Below are positions 25,100-34,381 of a stretch of DNA of 64,000 nt, one piece after another; position 1 is the first letter of the stretch, and the number at the start of each line of letters is the position of its first letter. Origin of the DNA: Oleiagrimonas sp963817755 (GTDB taxonomy: Bacteria > Pseudomonadota > Gammaproteobacteria > Xanthomonadales > Rhodanobacteraceae); the NCBI GenBank assembly GCA_963817755.1, contig CAWFPB010000002.1, positions 806,001 through 870,000 on the forward strand, written 5' to 3'. A model generated the notes under the pieces. The model ran no database searches. It was not told the DNA's origin and saw nothing but the letters and a program-made list of their open reading frames with translations. A program made the translations under genes and the position numbers.

Positions 25100-25277
25100 G
25101 GCAGAGGGCGGCTCGATAAAGATGGAATCCTATCAGAGCGGCGGCGCCGGACGATGGGTGTCCTGCGCGCTGCGGTGGTCATCCGGACGGCAACCGGATC
25201 CGGGGTGTTCCTGCCGCGTCGGCGCGACATTGGATTTCAGCGTCCGCAGGGGCGACGCGGTAGCAAGAGTACGCTTT

Positions 25278-25324
25278 CCCGAGTCCCGAGTCCCGAGTCC
25301 CGAGTCCCGAGTCCCGAGTCCCGA
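25278..25324. repeat. Heptanucleotide tandem repeat (CCCGAGT), 6.7 copies
   Basis: Six perfect CCCGAGT units followed by CCCGA, ending six bases after the kdsD stop and about 180 bases before kdsC. Because the unit is seven bases, slippage would change spacing between the two Kdo genes but not a reading frame. Confidence 0.95.
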
Positions 25325-25329
25325 ACCAG

Positions 25330-26346
25330 TCACACCACGCGGGCGCGCAGCAAATCGTGAATGTTCAGGGCGCCGACCACGCGCTGGTCCTCGTCGACCA
25401 CCAGCAGGGCGTGGATCTGGTGCTTTTCCATCAGCTGGGCGGCCTCGACCGCCAGCTTGTCGGCGGTCACGGTCTTGGCACCGCACGTCATCAGCGATTC
25501 CACGCGGGCCTGGCGCAGGTCCACGTTGTCGTCGTCCAGTGCGCGGCGCAGGTCGCCGTCGGTGAATACGCCCAGCAGCCGGTCCTCGGCATCCACCACG
25601 GCGGTCATGCCCAGGCGTTTGCGGGTCATTTCCATCAGTGCAGCGGTGAGGGTGGCGTCCGGGGTGACCCGCGGGATGCCTTCGCCGGTATGCATGATGT
25701 CGGCAATGTGCAGGAGCAGGCGCCGCCCCAGGCTGCCGGCCGGGTGCGAGCGGGCGAAATCGTCGGCGGTGAATCCTCGAGCCTCCAGCAGCGCGATCGA
25801 CAGCGCATCGCCCATCACCAGTGCCGCCGTGGTGCTGGCGGTGGGTGCCAGGCCCAGCGGGCAGGCCTCGGCCGGCACGCTCACGTCCAGGTGCACGTCG
25901 GCCTGGTTGGCCAGCGAGGACGCGGGGTTGCCGGTCATGGCGATCAGCGGGATCCCCTGGCGCTTGATCACCGGGAGGATGAACAGCAGCTCGTCGGTCT
26001 CGCCGGAATTGGACAGCGCCAGCACCACGTCCTGCGGCAGGATCATGCCCAGGTCGCCGTGGCTGGCTTCGCCGGGGTGCACGAAGAAGGCCGGCGTGCC
26101 GGTGGAAGCCAGGGTGGCGGCGATCTTGCGCGCGATGTGGCCGGACTTGCCCATGCCGGTGACCACCAGACGGCCTTCGCAGTCCAGGATGGTGCGGCAG
26201 GCGGCGCTGAAATCGCCGTCGATGCGGGCTTCCAGGGATTTGATGGCGGCCGCTTCCGTGGCGATCACGGTACGTGCGCTGCGGGTCAGGACCTCCGCGT
26301 TGGCCGGTTCCTTGTCCAGCGCCTGCGGTGCGGTGCGGGTGTTCAT
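25330..26346 (-). CDS. kdsD: D-arabinose 5-phosphate isomerase KdsD
   Basis: A 338-residue isomerase converting ribulose 5-phosphate to arabinose 5-phosphate for Kdo. The SIS domain (about 45-180) has VTGMGKSGHIARKIAATLAS, PGEASHGDLGMI and ALSNSGET; two CBS domains follow (DIMHTGEGIPRV and ESLMTCGAKTVTA onward). The ATG at 26346 (MNTRTAPQALDKEP) gives the usual length; earlier starts add an uninformative leader. It is divergent from ibaG-murA. Confidence 0.94.
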   Translation of the reverse strand: MNTRTAPQALDKEPANAEVLTRSARTVIATEAAAIKSLEARIDGDFSAACRTILDCEGRLVVTGMGKSGHIARKIAATLASTGTPAFFVHPGEASHGDLGMILPQDVVLALSNSGETDELLFILPVIKRQGIPLIAMTGNPASSLANQADVHLDVSVPAEACPLGLAPTASTTAALVMGDALSIALLEARGFTADDFARSHPAGSLGRRLLLHIADIMHTGEGIPRVTPDATLTAALMEMTRKRLGMTAVVDAEDRLLGVFTDGDLRRALDDDNVDLRQARVESLMTCGAKTVTADKLAVEAAQLMEKHQIHALLVVDEDQRVVGALNIHDLLRARVV

Positions 26347-26534
26347 CGTGGTCTCCGTGTGGACAGCGTTGAGCATGCGGTCCGGATGGGCGGCGTCGTT
26401 CCTGTGCCGCGGTTTTTCCATTACCATGCCATGATTGCATTGTAGCTTTTGTCGATGGGCGAGTGCTGCGGCGCGCATTCAGCGTCGATTCCGCCAGCTG
26501 CCTGTCGAATACGTCTTCAGCGACCCCCGGAACC

Positions 26535-26795
26535 ATGGATCCATCCAGCATCAAGCACCTGATCGAGAGCGGCCTGGACGACGCACATGCCGATGTGCGC
26601 GGCGAGGACGGCGTTCATTTCGAGGCCGACGTGGTCTGTGCCGCGTTCGCCGGCAAGCTGCCGCTGGCGCGCCATCGCATGGTCTATGCGACGCTGGGCG
26701 AGCGCATGGGTGGCGAAATCCATGCATTGAGCCTGAAAACCTGGACGCCGGAGGAAGCGCGCGAGCGCGGACTCGACGTCGCCGGGCACTCCTGA
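26535..26795 (+). CDS. ibaG: BolA-family protein IbaG
   Basis: An 86-residue BolA domain (MDPSSIKHLIESGLDDAHAD, HRMVYATLGERMGGEIHALS, LKTWTPEEARERG). IbaG (YrbA) sits directly upstream of murA in many gammaproteobacteria and is linked to acid stress and Fe-S handling with monothiol glutaredoxin. The gap to murA is 86 bases. Confidence 0.9.
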   Translation: MDPSSIKHLIESGLDDAHADVRGEDGVHFEADVVCAAFAGKLPLARHRMVYATLGERMGGEIHALSLKTWTPEEARERGLDVAGHS

Positions 26796-26881
26796 CGGTT
26801 CGGCGTCGGCCACTCCCGGGCGTGCAGGATGCCGCCGACGGCCAAACCGCCGAACGTCTCTTGTAGGAACCACGAAACCCC

Positions 26882-28141
26882 ATGGCCAAAATCGTCATTT
26901 CCGGCGGCGAACCGCTCTCCGGCGAAATCCAGATCTCCGGCGCCAAGAACGCCGTGCTGCCCATCCTCGCCGCCTGCCTGCTGGCCGACGAGCCGGTCAG
27001 CATCGGCAACGTGCCGCACCTGCACGATGTCACTACCACCATGGAGCTGCTCGGCCGCATGGGCGTGTCGCTGGTGCTGGACGACCGCATGACCATCGAA
27101 GTCGACCCGACCACCATCGACCGCTTCTTCGCGCCGTATGACCTGGTCAAGACCATGCGCGCGTCGATCCTGGTGCTGGGTCCGTTGGTGGCGCGCTACG
27201 GCCAGGCGGAAGTGTCGCTGCCAGGCGGCTGCCAGATCGGCTCGCGTCCGGTCGATCAGCACATCCGCGGCCTGCAGGCGCTGGGCGCCGACGTCACGGT
27301 CGAGAACGGCTACATCAAGGCCCGCGCCAAGCGCCTGAAGGGCGCACGCATCGTCATGGACATGGTCACCGTCACCGGCACCGAGAACATCATGATGGCG
27401 GCGACCCTGGCCGAGGGCACCACCGTCATCGAGAACGCCGCACAGGAGCCGGAAGTGGTCGACCTGGCCAACTGCCTCAACGCCATGGGCGCGCAGATCG
27501 AGGGCGCGGGCAGCGCCAACCTGGTCATCCACGGCGTCGAGCGGCTGCATGGCTGCCATTACGACGTGCTGCCGGACCGCATCGAGACCGGCACCTTCCT
27601 GATCGCCGGCGCCATCACTGGCGGCAAGGTGCGCACGCGCAACGCGCGCCCGGCCACGCTGGATTCGGTGCTGGCCAAGCTGGAGCAGACCGGCGCCCAC
27701 ATGAACGTCGGCGAGGACTGGATCGAGCTGGACATGCGCGGCAACCGCCCGCGCTCGGTCGATGTGAGCACGGCGCCGTACCCGGCGTTCCCGACCGACA
27801 TGCAGGCGCAGTTCACCGCGCTCAACTGCGTGGCCGAGGGCGTGGGCGTGATCACCGAGACGGTGTTCGAGAACCGCTTCATGCACGTGCACGAACTGCA
27901 GCGCCTGGGCGCGGACATCCGCCTGGAGGGCAACACCGCCATCGTCAAGGGCGTCAAGCACATGAGCGGCGCGCCGATCATGGCCACCGACCTGCGCGCC
28001 TCGGCGTGCCTGGTGCTGGCCGGCCTGGTCGCCGGTGGCGACACCACGGTCGACCGCGTGTACCACATCGACCGCGGCTACGAGAATATCGAGGAAAAGC
28101 TGGGCACCCTGGGCGCGAAGATCCGCCGCCTGCCCAATTAA
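26882..28141 (+). CDS. murA: UDP-N-acetylglucosamine 1-carboxyvinyltransferase MurA
   Basis: A 419-residue MurA, catalysing the first committed step of peptidoglycan synthesis by adding enolpyruvate to UDP-GlcNAc. KNAVLP lies near residue 22, and the fosfomycin-targeted catalytic loop LPGGCQIGSRPVDQHI has Cys117. Other landmarks are TGTENIMMAATLAEG, PDRIETGTFLIAGA and PYPAFPTDMQAQ. Full length, with no anomalies. Confidence 0.98.
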   Translation: MAKIVISGGEPLSGEIQISGAKNAVLPILAACLLADEPVSIGNVPHLHDVTTTMELLGRMGVSLVLDDRMTIEVDPTTIDRFFAPYDLVKTMRASILVLGPLVARYGQAEVSLPGGCQIGSRPVDQHIRGLQALGADVTVENGYIKARAKRLKGARIVMDMVTVTGTENIMMAATLAEGTTVIENAAQEPEVVDLANCLNAMGAQIEGAGSANLVIHGVERLHGCHYDVLPDRIETGTFLIAGAITGGKVRTRNARPATLDSVLAKLEQTGAHMNVGEDWIELDMRGNRPRSVDVSTAPYPAFPTDMQAQFTALNCVAEGVGVITETVFENRFMHVHELQRLGADIRLEGNTAIVKGVKHMSGAPIMATDLRASACLVLAGLVAGGDTTVDRVYHIDRGYENIEEKLGTLGAKIRRLPN

Positions 28142-28158
28142 GAACCCGTGGCAAAACC

Positions 28159-28181
28159 CCTTCCCCGCTCCGGGGGGAAGG
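28159..28181. repeat. Intergenic hairpin after murA
   Basis: CCTTCCCC-GCTC-CGGGGGGAAGG, a short stem-loop 18 bases after the murA stop, without a T run. It belongs to a CCTTCCCC/GGGGAAGG-type interspersed intergenic repeat; related G/C-run hairpins lie at 34150-34287. Confidence 0.65.
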
Positions 28182-28252
28182 TGCCCGCAGGGCGGATGGG
28201 GACGCTCCGTCGAAGCGCAATCCCCAACAGCACCGACACACGCCCAACCCGC

Positions 28253-28978
28253 TCAGGGCTGGCGATAACTCTTGAGCACCAGCGTCAGATGCCCGCCCGA
28301 ACGCTGGCTCAGCTTGACCGGCGTCTCGTACCGATGGCCGGTGTCGAACCAGGCCGTGAAGGCCTTGTCGTCGCCCACGCGGCTCACGCGCAGGGCCTGG
28401 AATTCACCGGCCGGCACCTTCAGCGCCACCGGTCCGGTCGCCTTGAACTGCTGGTGCTCGACCCGGTCCTTCACCGCCACCGGCAGGTCGATGGCACGTT
28501 CGCCGCGGCGCAGGGCGACCAGCAGCGCCAGCGGGATGGCGTGGCTTTCCACCATGCCCGGTTCGGCGCGATAGCTGTAGTCATGCTTCCCGTCGACCAC
28601 GTTGCGCACGTGGCGGGTGCTCCAGTCGACGCGGATTTGGTCGCGCTTGTGCTTGAAGGCGGCATCGAAGCGGTAGTCGTAGTTGACCGTCTCGGGCCGG
28701 CCGTCGCGCCAGCGCAGCAGGGTGTCGGCGTGCATGTCGGCGCCGAACAGTGCAGCCAGACCATGCGTGGCGCGGATCGTCGAACGATAGTTCCAGTGCC
28801 CATCGGCGCCGGGAGCCAGGGTCAGGGTGGAGACCCCGACTGGCGAGCCGTTGCGCAGCACCTCGTAGGTGGCCGTGAAGGGCTTGATGGCCGGGGTGTC
28901 GCCCGCGGCGGCAGTCGGGAAGGCTGCCGCCGGGACGGCCAGCAACAGCATCAGGATCAGGGCGGGGATACGGTACAT
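28253..28978 (-). CDS. DUF3108 periplasmic protein
   Basis: A 241-residue exported protein with signal peptide MYRIPALILMLLLAVPAAAF, then FTATYEVLRNGSPVGVSTLT and AFTAWFDTGHRYETPVKLSQ, matching the DUF3108 family. The role is unknown; family members are often encoded beside purN, as here. A GTG at 29020 overlaps the purN stop (GTGA) and would add 14 residues. I prefer the ATG at 28978 because it starts the signal peptide directly. Confidence 0.85.
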   Translation of the reverse strand: MYRIPALILMLLLAVPAAAFPTAAAGDTPAIKPFTATYEVLRNGSPVGVSTLTLAPGADGHWNYRSTIRATHGLAALFGADMHADTLLRWRDGRPETVNYDYRFDAAFKHKRDQIRVDWSTRHVRNVVDGKHDYSYRAEPGMVESHAIPLALLVALRRGERAIDLPVAVKDRVEHQQFKATGPVALKVPAGEFQALRVSRVGDDKAFTAWFDTGHRYETPVKLSQRSGGHLTLVLKSYRQP

Positions 28979-29016
28979 GCGGGAACAGTCTGGACAGGCC
29001 TCCCTGAACCGCAGGT

Positions 29017-29685
29017 TCACCGTGACAGCCGGCCTTGCCGGTTCAGCCGCAGCGGTCGCTGCAGCGGCTCGCCATCGAGCAGCACGCGGCCGTCCTGCAT
29101 GCCGATGCGGTCGGCGGCGATATCCGCGACCACCGCCACCAGCAGGCGATGTTCGAGCGGCAGCAGGCGTGCGGCCAGGCTTTCCTCGGTGTCGTCCGGG
29201 TGCACCTCGATGTGCGCCTGGGCGATGACCGGACCGCCGTCCAGCTCCGGGGTCACGAAGTGCACGCTGGCGCCGTGCTCGGCATCGTCGGCTTCCAGGA
29301 CGCGTCGGTGCGTGTGCAGGCCGCGGTACCTGGGCAGCAGCGAGGGGTGCACGTTGATCATGCGTCCGCGCCAGGGGTCGACCGCGTCCGCGTCGAGGAT
29401 GCGCATGAACCCGGCCAGCACCAGCAGCTGCGCGCCGCTGGCCGCGACGCGCTCGAACAGGGCCAGGTCGTAGTCGCGCCGGGACGGGTAGTCGGCCGGA
29501 TCCAGGTGCAGGGCCGGGATGCCGGCGTCCGTGGCATGGCTCAGTGCAGGCGCCGTGGCACGGTCGCTGGCGACCAGGGCAAAGCGCACCGGCAGTTCGC
29601 CGGCCTGTTGCGCGCGGATCAGGGCCTGAAGGTTGCTGCCGCGCCCGGAGGCCAGCACGGCGATGGACAGGGATGGATCGGGCAC
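29017..29685 (-). CDS. purN: Phosphoribosylglycinamide formyltransferase 1
   Basis: A 222-residue PurN, transferring formyl from 10-formyl-THF to GAR in purine synthesis. It has SIAVLASGRGSNLQALI, LAGFMRIL, the catalytic segment MINVHPSLLPRYRGLHTH (Asn, His) and HFVTPELDGGPVIAQ with the catalytic Asp. The GTG at 29685, 20 bases after the purM stop, gives the family's normal start; an ATG at 29730 would overlap purM. Confidence 0.94.
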   Translation of the reverse strand: MPDPSLSIAVLASGRGSNLQALIRAQQAGELPVRFALVASDRATAPALSHATDAGIPALHLDPADYPSRRDYDLALFERVAASGAQLLVLAGFMRILDADAVDPWRGRMINVHPSLLPRYRGLHTHRRVLEADDAEHGASVHFVTPELDGGPVIAQAHIEVHPDDTEESLAARLLPLEHRLLVAVVADIAADRIGMQDGRVLLDGEPLQRPLRLNRQGRLSR

Positions 29686-29704
29686 GGGAACGGTCGGTCC
29701 CGAT

Positions 29705-30745
29705 TCAGGCGATGTGCACGCGCGGTGCATCGCCGGTCGCCTTCACGACCCGGCCGATGACCTGCGCGGCCAGGCCGTTCGCCTTCAGCGCCTCGATGGC
29801 GGCCGGGGCCTGCGCCGGATCCAGCAATACGGTGAAGCCGATGCCGCAGTTGAAGGTGCGCCACATCTCCTCGCGCGCCAGCTTGCCCTCGCGCTGCAGC
29901 CAGTCGAACACGGCGGGCAGGGTCCAGGTGCTGCTGTCGATCTCCAGCCCCAAGCCCTCGGGCACCACGCGGATGATGTTCTCCAGCAGGCCACCGCCGG
30001 TGATGTGGGCCATGCCGTGTACGTCGACCTGCTTTCGCAGGGCCAGCATCGGCTTGACGTACAGCGTGGTCGGCGCCATCAGGGCATCGGCCAGAGTCAC
30101 GCCGTCCAGGTCGGTGTCCAGCGGGTTTCCGGCGCGATCGAGGATCCTGCGGATCAGCGAGTAGCCGTTCGAGTGCGGGCCGGACGAGGCCACGCCGACG
30201 ATGGCGTCGCCCTCGGCGATCGCGCTGCCGTCGAGCAGCTCGGACTTTTCCACCGCGCCCACGCTGAAACCGGCCAGGTCGTACTCGCCGGGCGGGTACA
30301 TGTCCGGCATCTCGGCGGTCTCGCCGCCGATCAGCGCGCAGCCGGCCAGCTCGCAGCCGCGGGCGATGCCGCTGACCACGGAGGCCGCCACGTCCACGTC
30401 CAGCTTGCCGGTGGCGAAATAGTCGAGGAAGAACAGCGGCTCGGCGCCCTGCACCAGGATGTCGTTGACGCACATGCCGACCAGGTCGATGCCGATGGTG
30501 TCGTGGCGGCCCAGCTGCTGGGCCAGCTTCAGCTTGGTGCCGACGCCGTCGGTGCCCGAGACCAGCACCGGCTCGCGGTAGCGGCCGGCCATGTCGAACA
30601 GCGCGCCGAAGCCGCCCAGCCCGCCCATGACCTCCGGACGCATGGTGCGCTTGACCATCGGCTTGATGCGTTCGACCAGGGCATTGCCGGCGTCAATGTC
30701 CACGCCGGCGGCGCGATAGGTGAGGGCGTCGTTTTCGGCGGACAT
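29705..30745 (-). CDS. purM: Phosphoribosylformylglycinamidine cyclo-ligase
   Basis: A 346-residue AIR synthetase of the purine pathway (MSAENDALTYRAAGVDIDAG; LVSGTDGVGTKLKLA; IGGETAEMPDMYPPGEYDLA; HITGGGLLENI). The ATP-grasp-like PurM fold is complete. purM and purN are co-oriented with a short gap. The start is the ATG at 30745; earlier ATGs add an unrelated leader. Confidence 0.96.
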   Translation of the reverse strand: MSAENDALTYRAAGVDIDAGNALVERIKPMVKRTMRPEVMGGLGGFGALFDMAGRYREPVLVSGTDGVGTKLKLAQQLGRHDTIGIDLVGMCVNDILVQGAEPLFFLDYFATGKLDVDVAASVVSGIARGCELAGCALIGGETAEMPDMYPPGEYDLAGFSVGAVEKSELLDGSAIAEGDAIVGVASSGPHSNGYSLIRRILDRAGNPLDTDLDGVTLADALMAPTTLYVKPMLALRKQVDVHGMAHITGGGLLENIIRVVPEGLGLEIDSSTWTLPAVFDWLQREGKLAREEMWRTFNCGIGFTVLLDPAQAPAAIEALKANGLAAQVIGRVVKATGDAPRVHIA

Positions 30746-30908
30746 GGCGGTCAAATCCGTGTTCGGTCTGGGTGTGGTAGGAGCGGGATCGGCGCGGTCG
30801 CAGGCGCGCGCACAGATGACAATGATAGACGTTGCAGCCCCGATTGGGCAGACTTTCAGCCATGGCCGTCTCCACGACGGCCCCGATTCGAGCCCTGCGA
30901 GTACTCCG

Positions 30909-31571
30909 ATGCGCAACCGTTCCCTGCCGATCGTCGTCCTGGTTCTGCTGTTGTCCAGCCTGTCCGTGGCACATGCCCAGTCCGCGACGCAGGCCAGTGC
31001 GGCGGCCTATCACGCCACGGTCCCGGTCAGCGATACTTCCGATGCGCAGCGCAACCACGCCTTTGCCGTGGCGTTGGGCAGCATCCTGGCGCGCACCGCC
31101 GGCCCGCAGGTCACCCAGGCACCCGGTTACACCGATGCCCTGGGCTCGGCGGCCAACATGGTGCAGAACTACCAGTACGCGCGCGCATCTGGTGGTTCGT
31201 CCGAGCCCTTCCTGCTCAAGGTGCAATTCGATCCGGGCGCGGTGAAACTGCTGGCGGATGGCCTGCAAAAACAACTGGCGGCCGCGACCCCGGTCCCGGC
31301 CAGCGGCATTCCGGCCGCAGCCGCGGCCACGGTCTGGGTCGCGCCGATGCACTCGGCGATGGACCTGGCGCGCCTGCTGGCCACGGTGCGGTCGGACGCG
31401 CAGGTGACGTCCGCCGAACCGGTGGGTGCCGCCGGAAACGGGGTGCTGCTGCGGATCCGTTCGCAGGACGCGCTACCGGCCTTGCTGGATTCGCTGCAGT
31501 CCGGCGGACATCTGATGCCCGGCGGAGGGGGTCATCCCGGTGCCGACGCCAGCCTGCAATGGATGCAGTGA
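30909..31571 (+). CDS. DUF2066 exported protein
   Basis: A 220-residue protein with a signal peptide (MRNRSLPIVVLVLLLSSLSV, AHAQ cleavage region) and the DUF2066 pattern: SDAQRNHAFAVALGSILART, NMVQNYQY, LLKVQFDPGAVKLLADGL. The function is unknown. It is divergent from purM and heads the rightward run with a CDP-alcohol transferase, an AI-2E transporter and hda; this gene order recurs in gammaproteobacteria. Confidence 0.85.
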   Translation: MRNRSLPIVVLVLLLSSLSVAHAQSATQASAAAYHATVPVSDTSDAQRNHAFAVALGSILARTAGPQVTQAPGYTDALGSAANMVQNYQYARASGGSSEPFLLKVQFDPGAVKLLADGLQKQLAAATPVPASGIPAAAAATVWVAPMHSAMDLARLLATVRSDAQVTSAEPVGAAGNGVLLRIRSQDALPALLDSLQSGGHLMPGGGGHPGADASLQWMQ

Positions 31572-31595
31572 GGTCACACGGAGCGGCAGCCGACC

Positions 31596-32174
31596 ATGGA
31601 TACGGACGCACGCACGCCCTGGCGACACCTTCCCAACCTGATCTCGCTGCTGCGCATCGCGCTGGTGGTGCCGGTGGCCTGGATGATGACCGAGCACCGT
31701 TACGGCACGGCCTTGTGGCTGGCCCTGGTGGCCGGGCTGTCGGATGCGCTGGATGGCTGGATGGCGCGTCATTTCGGCTGGCGCAGCCGGCTTGGCGCCT
31801 TTCTCGATCCGGCCGCGGACAAGCTGCTGCTGATGACCAGTTACCTGGTACTGGCGATCATGCACCGGCTGCCGTGGTGGTTGGCCGCGCTGGTGCTGGG
31901 TCGCGATCTGGTGATCCTGGGCGGCGCGCTGGCCTACCGGTTGCTGATCGGGCCGTTCACCGCACAGCCGCGGCGTCTGGCCAAGTTCTGCACCATGGTG
32001 CAGATCCTGTGCATCCTGCTCGAACTGGTGCGCAGCAGCGCCTTTCCGGCGCTGCACGTGGAGGCGGTGCAATGGCTGGTCGCCGTGCTGACGGTCGCCA
32101 GCGGTCTCGATTATGTGCTGCACTGGTCCGCACGGGCACGTCGCGTCGGTCGTGCAGGGCACACCCAAGGATAA
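31596..32174 (+). CDS. CDP-alcohol phosphatidyltransferase family protein
   Basis: A 192-residue membrane enzyme with the full family signature DALDGWMARHFGWRSRLGAF followed by LDPAADK (D-G-x2-A-R-x8-G-x3-D-x3-D). It resembles PgsA-type phosphatidylglycerophosphate synthases or related transferases; the acceptor alcohol cannot be fixed. It is followed 16 bases later by the AI-2E transporter. Confidence 0.88.
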   Translation: MDTDARTPWRHLPNLISLLRIALVVPVAWMMTEHRYGTALWLALVAGLSDALDGWMARHFGWRSRLGAFLDPAADKLLLMTSYLVLAIMHRLPWWLAALVLGRDLVILGGALAYRLLIGPFTAQPRRLAKFCTMVQILCILLELVRSSAFPALHVEAVQWLVAVLTVASGLDYVLHWSARARRVGRAGHTQG

Positions 32175-32190
32175 GTGAGGCGTACTTCGC

Positions 32191-33333
32191 ATGACTCCGG
32201 AAGCTTCCCGTCGCTGGCAGGGTGCGGGCGTGATCGCCGCCATTGGTGTGGTCCTTTGGCTGCTCTCGCCGGTGTTGATGCCGTTCGCGGTGGCTGCGGG
32301 CTTTGCCTACCTGGGCGATCCCATTGCCGACCGCCTCGAACGCTTCAAGCTCAGTCGCACCCTGGCGGTCAGCGTGGTGTTCGCCTGCATGCTGCTGATC
32401 GTCACCGGCGCGCTGCTGCTGCTCATCCCCCTGCTGCAGCAGCAGATCCGCAACCTGATCGACAACGTGCCGCATTACGTGGAATGGGTGCGCCGGACCG
32501 CCATGCCCTGGCTGCAGGTGCACCTGCACCTGAATACCGACACCTTCGACAGCCAGCGCCTGGTCGACGCCCTCAAGCAGCACATCGGTTCGGTCGGCGG
32601 CATGGCCGCAACCGTGCTGGGCCAGGTGTCGCGCTCCGGGTTCGGCCTGATCGCGGGCCTGGCCAACCTGGTCCTGATCCCGGTGGTGACCTTCTACCTG
32701 CTGCGCGACTGGGACGTGATGGTTGCACGCATCGACGCCATGCTGCCGCGCCGCCAGGCGCCGATGATCCGCCGCCTGGCGCGCGAGACCAACCAGGTGC
32801 TGGGGGCCTTCGTGCGCGGGCAGATGCTGGTGATGCTGGGGCTGGGCGTGATCTACGGCGCCGGCCTGACCGCGATCGGACTGTCGGTGGGACCGCTGAT
32901 CGGCATGATCGCCGGCCTGCTCAGCTTCGTGCCCTATCTGGGCTTCATCATCGGTCTGGCCGCCAGCCTGATCGCTGTGCTGGTGCAGTACGGCGACTGG
33001 CTGCACGTCGGCCTGGTGCTGGTGGTGTTCGCCATCGGCCAGCTGATGGAGGGCTATGTGCTGGTGCCGCGCCTGGTCGGCAACAAGATCGGCCTGCACC
33101 CGGTGGCGGTGATCTTCGCGGTGCTGGCCGGCGGCCAGCTGTTCGGCTTTCTCGGCGTGCTGCTGGCGTTGCCCGCCGCGGCCGTGATCATGGTGGTGCT
33201 GCGCTATGTCTACGAGCGCTACCAGGTCAGCGACCTGTACGGCCCTGACCATGACCTGCCCGTCATACCTGCGACGGACGGCGAGGGTTCGCCGCCGACA
33301 CCTGCCGGCGAAGGCGACGGATCGGGAGCTTGA
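32191..33333 (+). CDS. AI-2E/PerM family transporter
   Basis: A 380-residue polytopic protein with about eight membrane segments. The N-terminal pair (VVLWLLSPVLMPFAVAAGFA), the large periplasmic loop, and the family's C-terminal block (SFVPYLGFIIGLAASLIAVL, EGYVLVPRLVGNKIGLHPVA) are present. Relatives include TqsA (AI-2 export) and Na+/H+ antiporters; the substrate is unknown. It ends one base before the hda start codon. Confidence 0.9.
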   Translation: MTPEASRRWQGAGVIAAIGVVLWLLSPVLMPFAVAAGFAYLGDPIADRLERFKLSRTLAVSVVFACMLLIVTGALLLLIPLLQQQIRNLIDNVPHYVEWVRRTAMPWLQVHLHLNTDTFDSQRLVDALKQHIGSVGGMAATVLGQVSRSGFGLIAGLANLVLIPVVTFYLLRDWDVMVARIDAMLPRRQAPMIRRLARETNQVLGAFVRGQMLVMLGLGVIYGAGLTAIGLSVGPLIGMIAGLLSFVPYLGFIIGLAASLIAVLVQYGDWLHVGLVLVVFAIGQLMEGYVLVPRLVGNKIGLHPVAVIFAVLAGGQLFGFLGVLLALPAAAVIMVVLRYVYERYQVSDLYGPDHDLPVIPATDGEGSPPTPAGEGDGSGA

Positions 33334-33334
33334 C

Positions 33335-34042
33335 GTGAACCAGCTGCCGCTCGACCTGCGCTGGCCGCGTCGCCAGCGTTTCGAACATTTCCACGCCGGC
33401 GAGAATGCCGCCGCCGTGGCCGCCGTGCGCCGCGCGGTGGAACAGGGCGCCGATGCGCCCTGGGTGTTTCTCGCCGGTGCCGCCGGAAGCGGCAAGACGC
33501 ACCTGCTGGCCGCGGCCTGCCAGGCGGCCAGCGAAGCCGGGCGGCGCGTGCAGTACCTGCCGCTGGGCCACCTGCGCGGTCCGGCGCAGGTGGCCATCCG
33601 CGGCAGCGGTGGCTGCGACCTGCTGGCGTTGGACGACCTCGATGCGCTGGTCGGCGAGCGTGAGGCCGAGCATGCGCTGTTCGATCTGTACAACCGCTGC
33701 AGGGCCGAGGGAACCACGCTGCTGTTCGCGGCTACCGCACCGCCGGCGCAACTGCCGCTGGTGCTGCCGGACCTGCGCTCGCGTCTGGGCATGTGCACGC
33801 TGGCGCTGCTGCGTCCGCTGACCGAGGCCGAACGCCGTCAGGTGCTGCGCACGCGGGCACAGGCGCGCGGCATCGATCTGGATGATGCGGTGCTGGACTG
33901 GCTGTTCGTGCACCACGCGCGCGACCTGGGCGCGCTGGGCGAGTTGCTGGAGGACATCGACCGCGCCTCGCTGGCGGCCAAGCGCCGGGTCACGGTGCCG
34001 TTCCTGCGCCAGCTGCTGAAGGATTCGGGCGAGGAGGGGTAG
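33335..34042 (+). CDS. hda: DnaA regulatory inactivator Hda
   Basis: A 235-residue DnaA-like AAA+ protein that, with the sliding clamp, stimulates DnaA-ATP hydrolysis. The N-terminal QLPLDL is the beta-clamp-binding motif; the P-loop is GAAGSGKTHLLAAAC and Walker B is LLALDDLDAL. The GTG at 33335 follows GGGAG and sits one base after the AI-2E stop. Confidence 0.92.
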   Translation: MNQLPLDLRWPRRQRFEHFHAGENAAAVAAVRRAVEQGADAPWVFLAGAAGSGKTHLLAAACQAASEAGRRVQYLPLGHLRGPAQVAIRGSGGCDLLALDDLDALVGEREAEHALFDLYNRCRAEGTTLLFAATAPPAQLPLVLPDLRSRLGMCTLALLRPLTEAERRQVLRTRAQARGIDLDDAVLDWLFVHHARDLGALGELLEDIDRASLAAKRRVTVPFLRQLLKDSGEEG

Positions 34043-34138
34043 ACCGGCGGGCGATTGCGGCTGTGCGCGTATCGTGGGTTCAATCTTCACGTTGCGCGTT
34101 TCGTAGGCTGGCGCCTTGCGATGCGTAGTTCTGCGGGA

Positions 34139-34310
34139 CCCTCTCCCTGCCTCCCCCTGCTGTGCAGGGGGAGGTCGCCGGCTTGTAGGTCACTTTGCTA
34201 CAAGGCGACGGGGGGGCGAAGGTGTCGCAGGGTGGCTTCGCGGAATCGTGGCCGCGCTAGCGCAACACCCTCCCCTTTTGGGGGAGGGAAGGGGTGGGGG
34301 GAACAGCGGA
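34139..34310. repeat. Cluster of intergenic palindromic repeats
   Basis: Within the 340-base non-coding gap between hda and suhB are three hairpins: CCTCCCCCTGC-TGT-GCAGGGGGAGG (34150-34174), GTCGCC...TTGTAG / CTACAAGGCGAC (34174-34209), and CCCTCCCC-TTTT-GGGGGAGGG (34267-34287). The last could terminate hda or suhB transcription. They look like interspersed repeat units of the genome. No gene is seen here. Confidence 0.7.
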
Positions 34311-34381
34311 GTCGCAGACCTCAAGATTGCCGTACCCTTCAGGGTCGGCACCTTCCACCCGGTCCCCGTGATCTCGGACGC

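Noticed and set aside
25278..25324. The heptamer repeat considered as a CRISPR-like array.
   Set aside because: Units are directly abutting with no spacers, and no cas genes are present.
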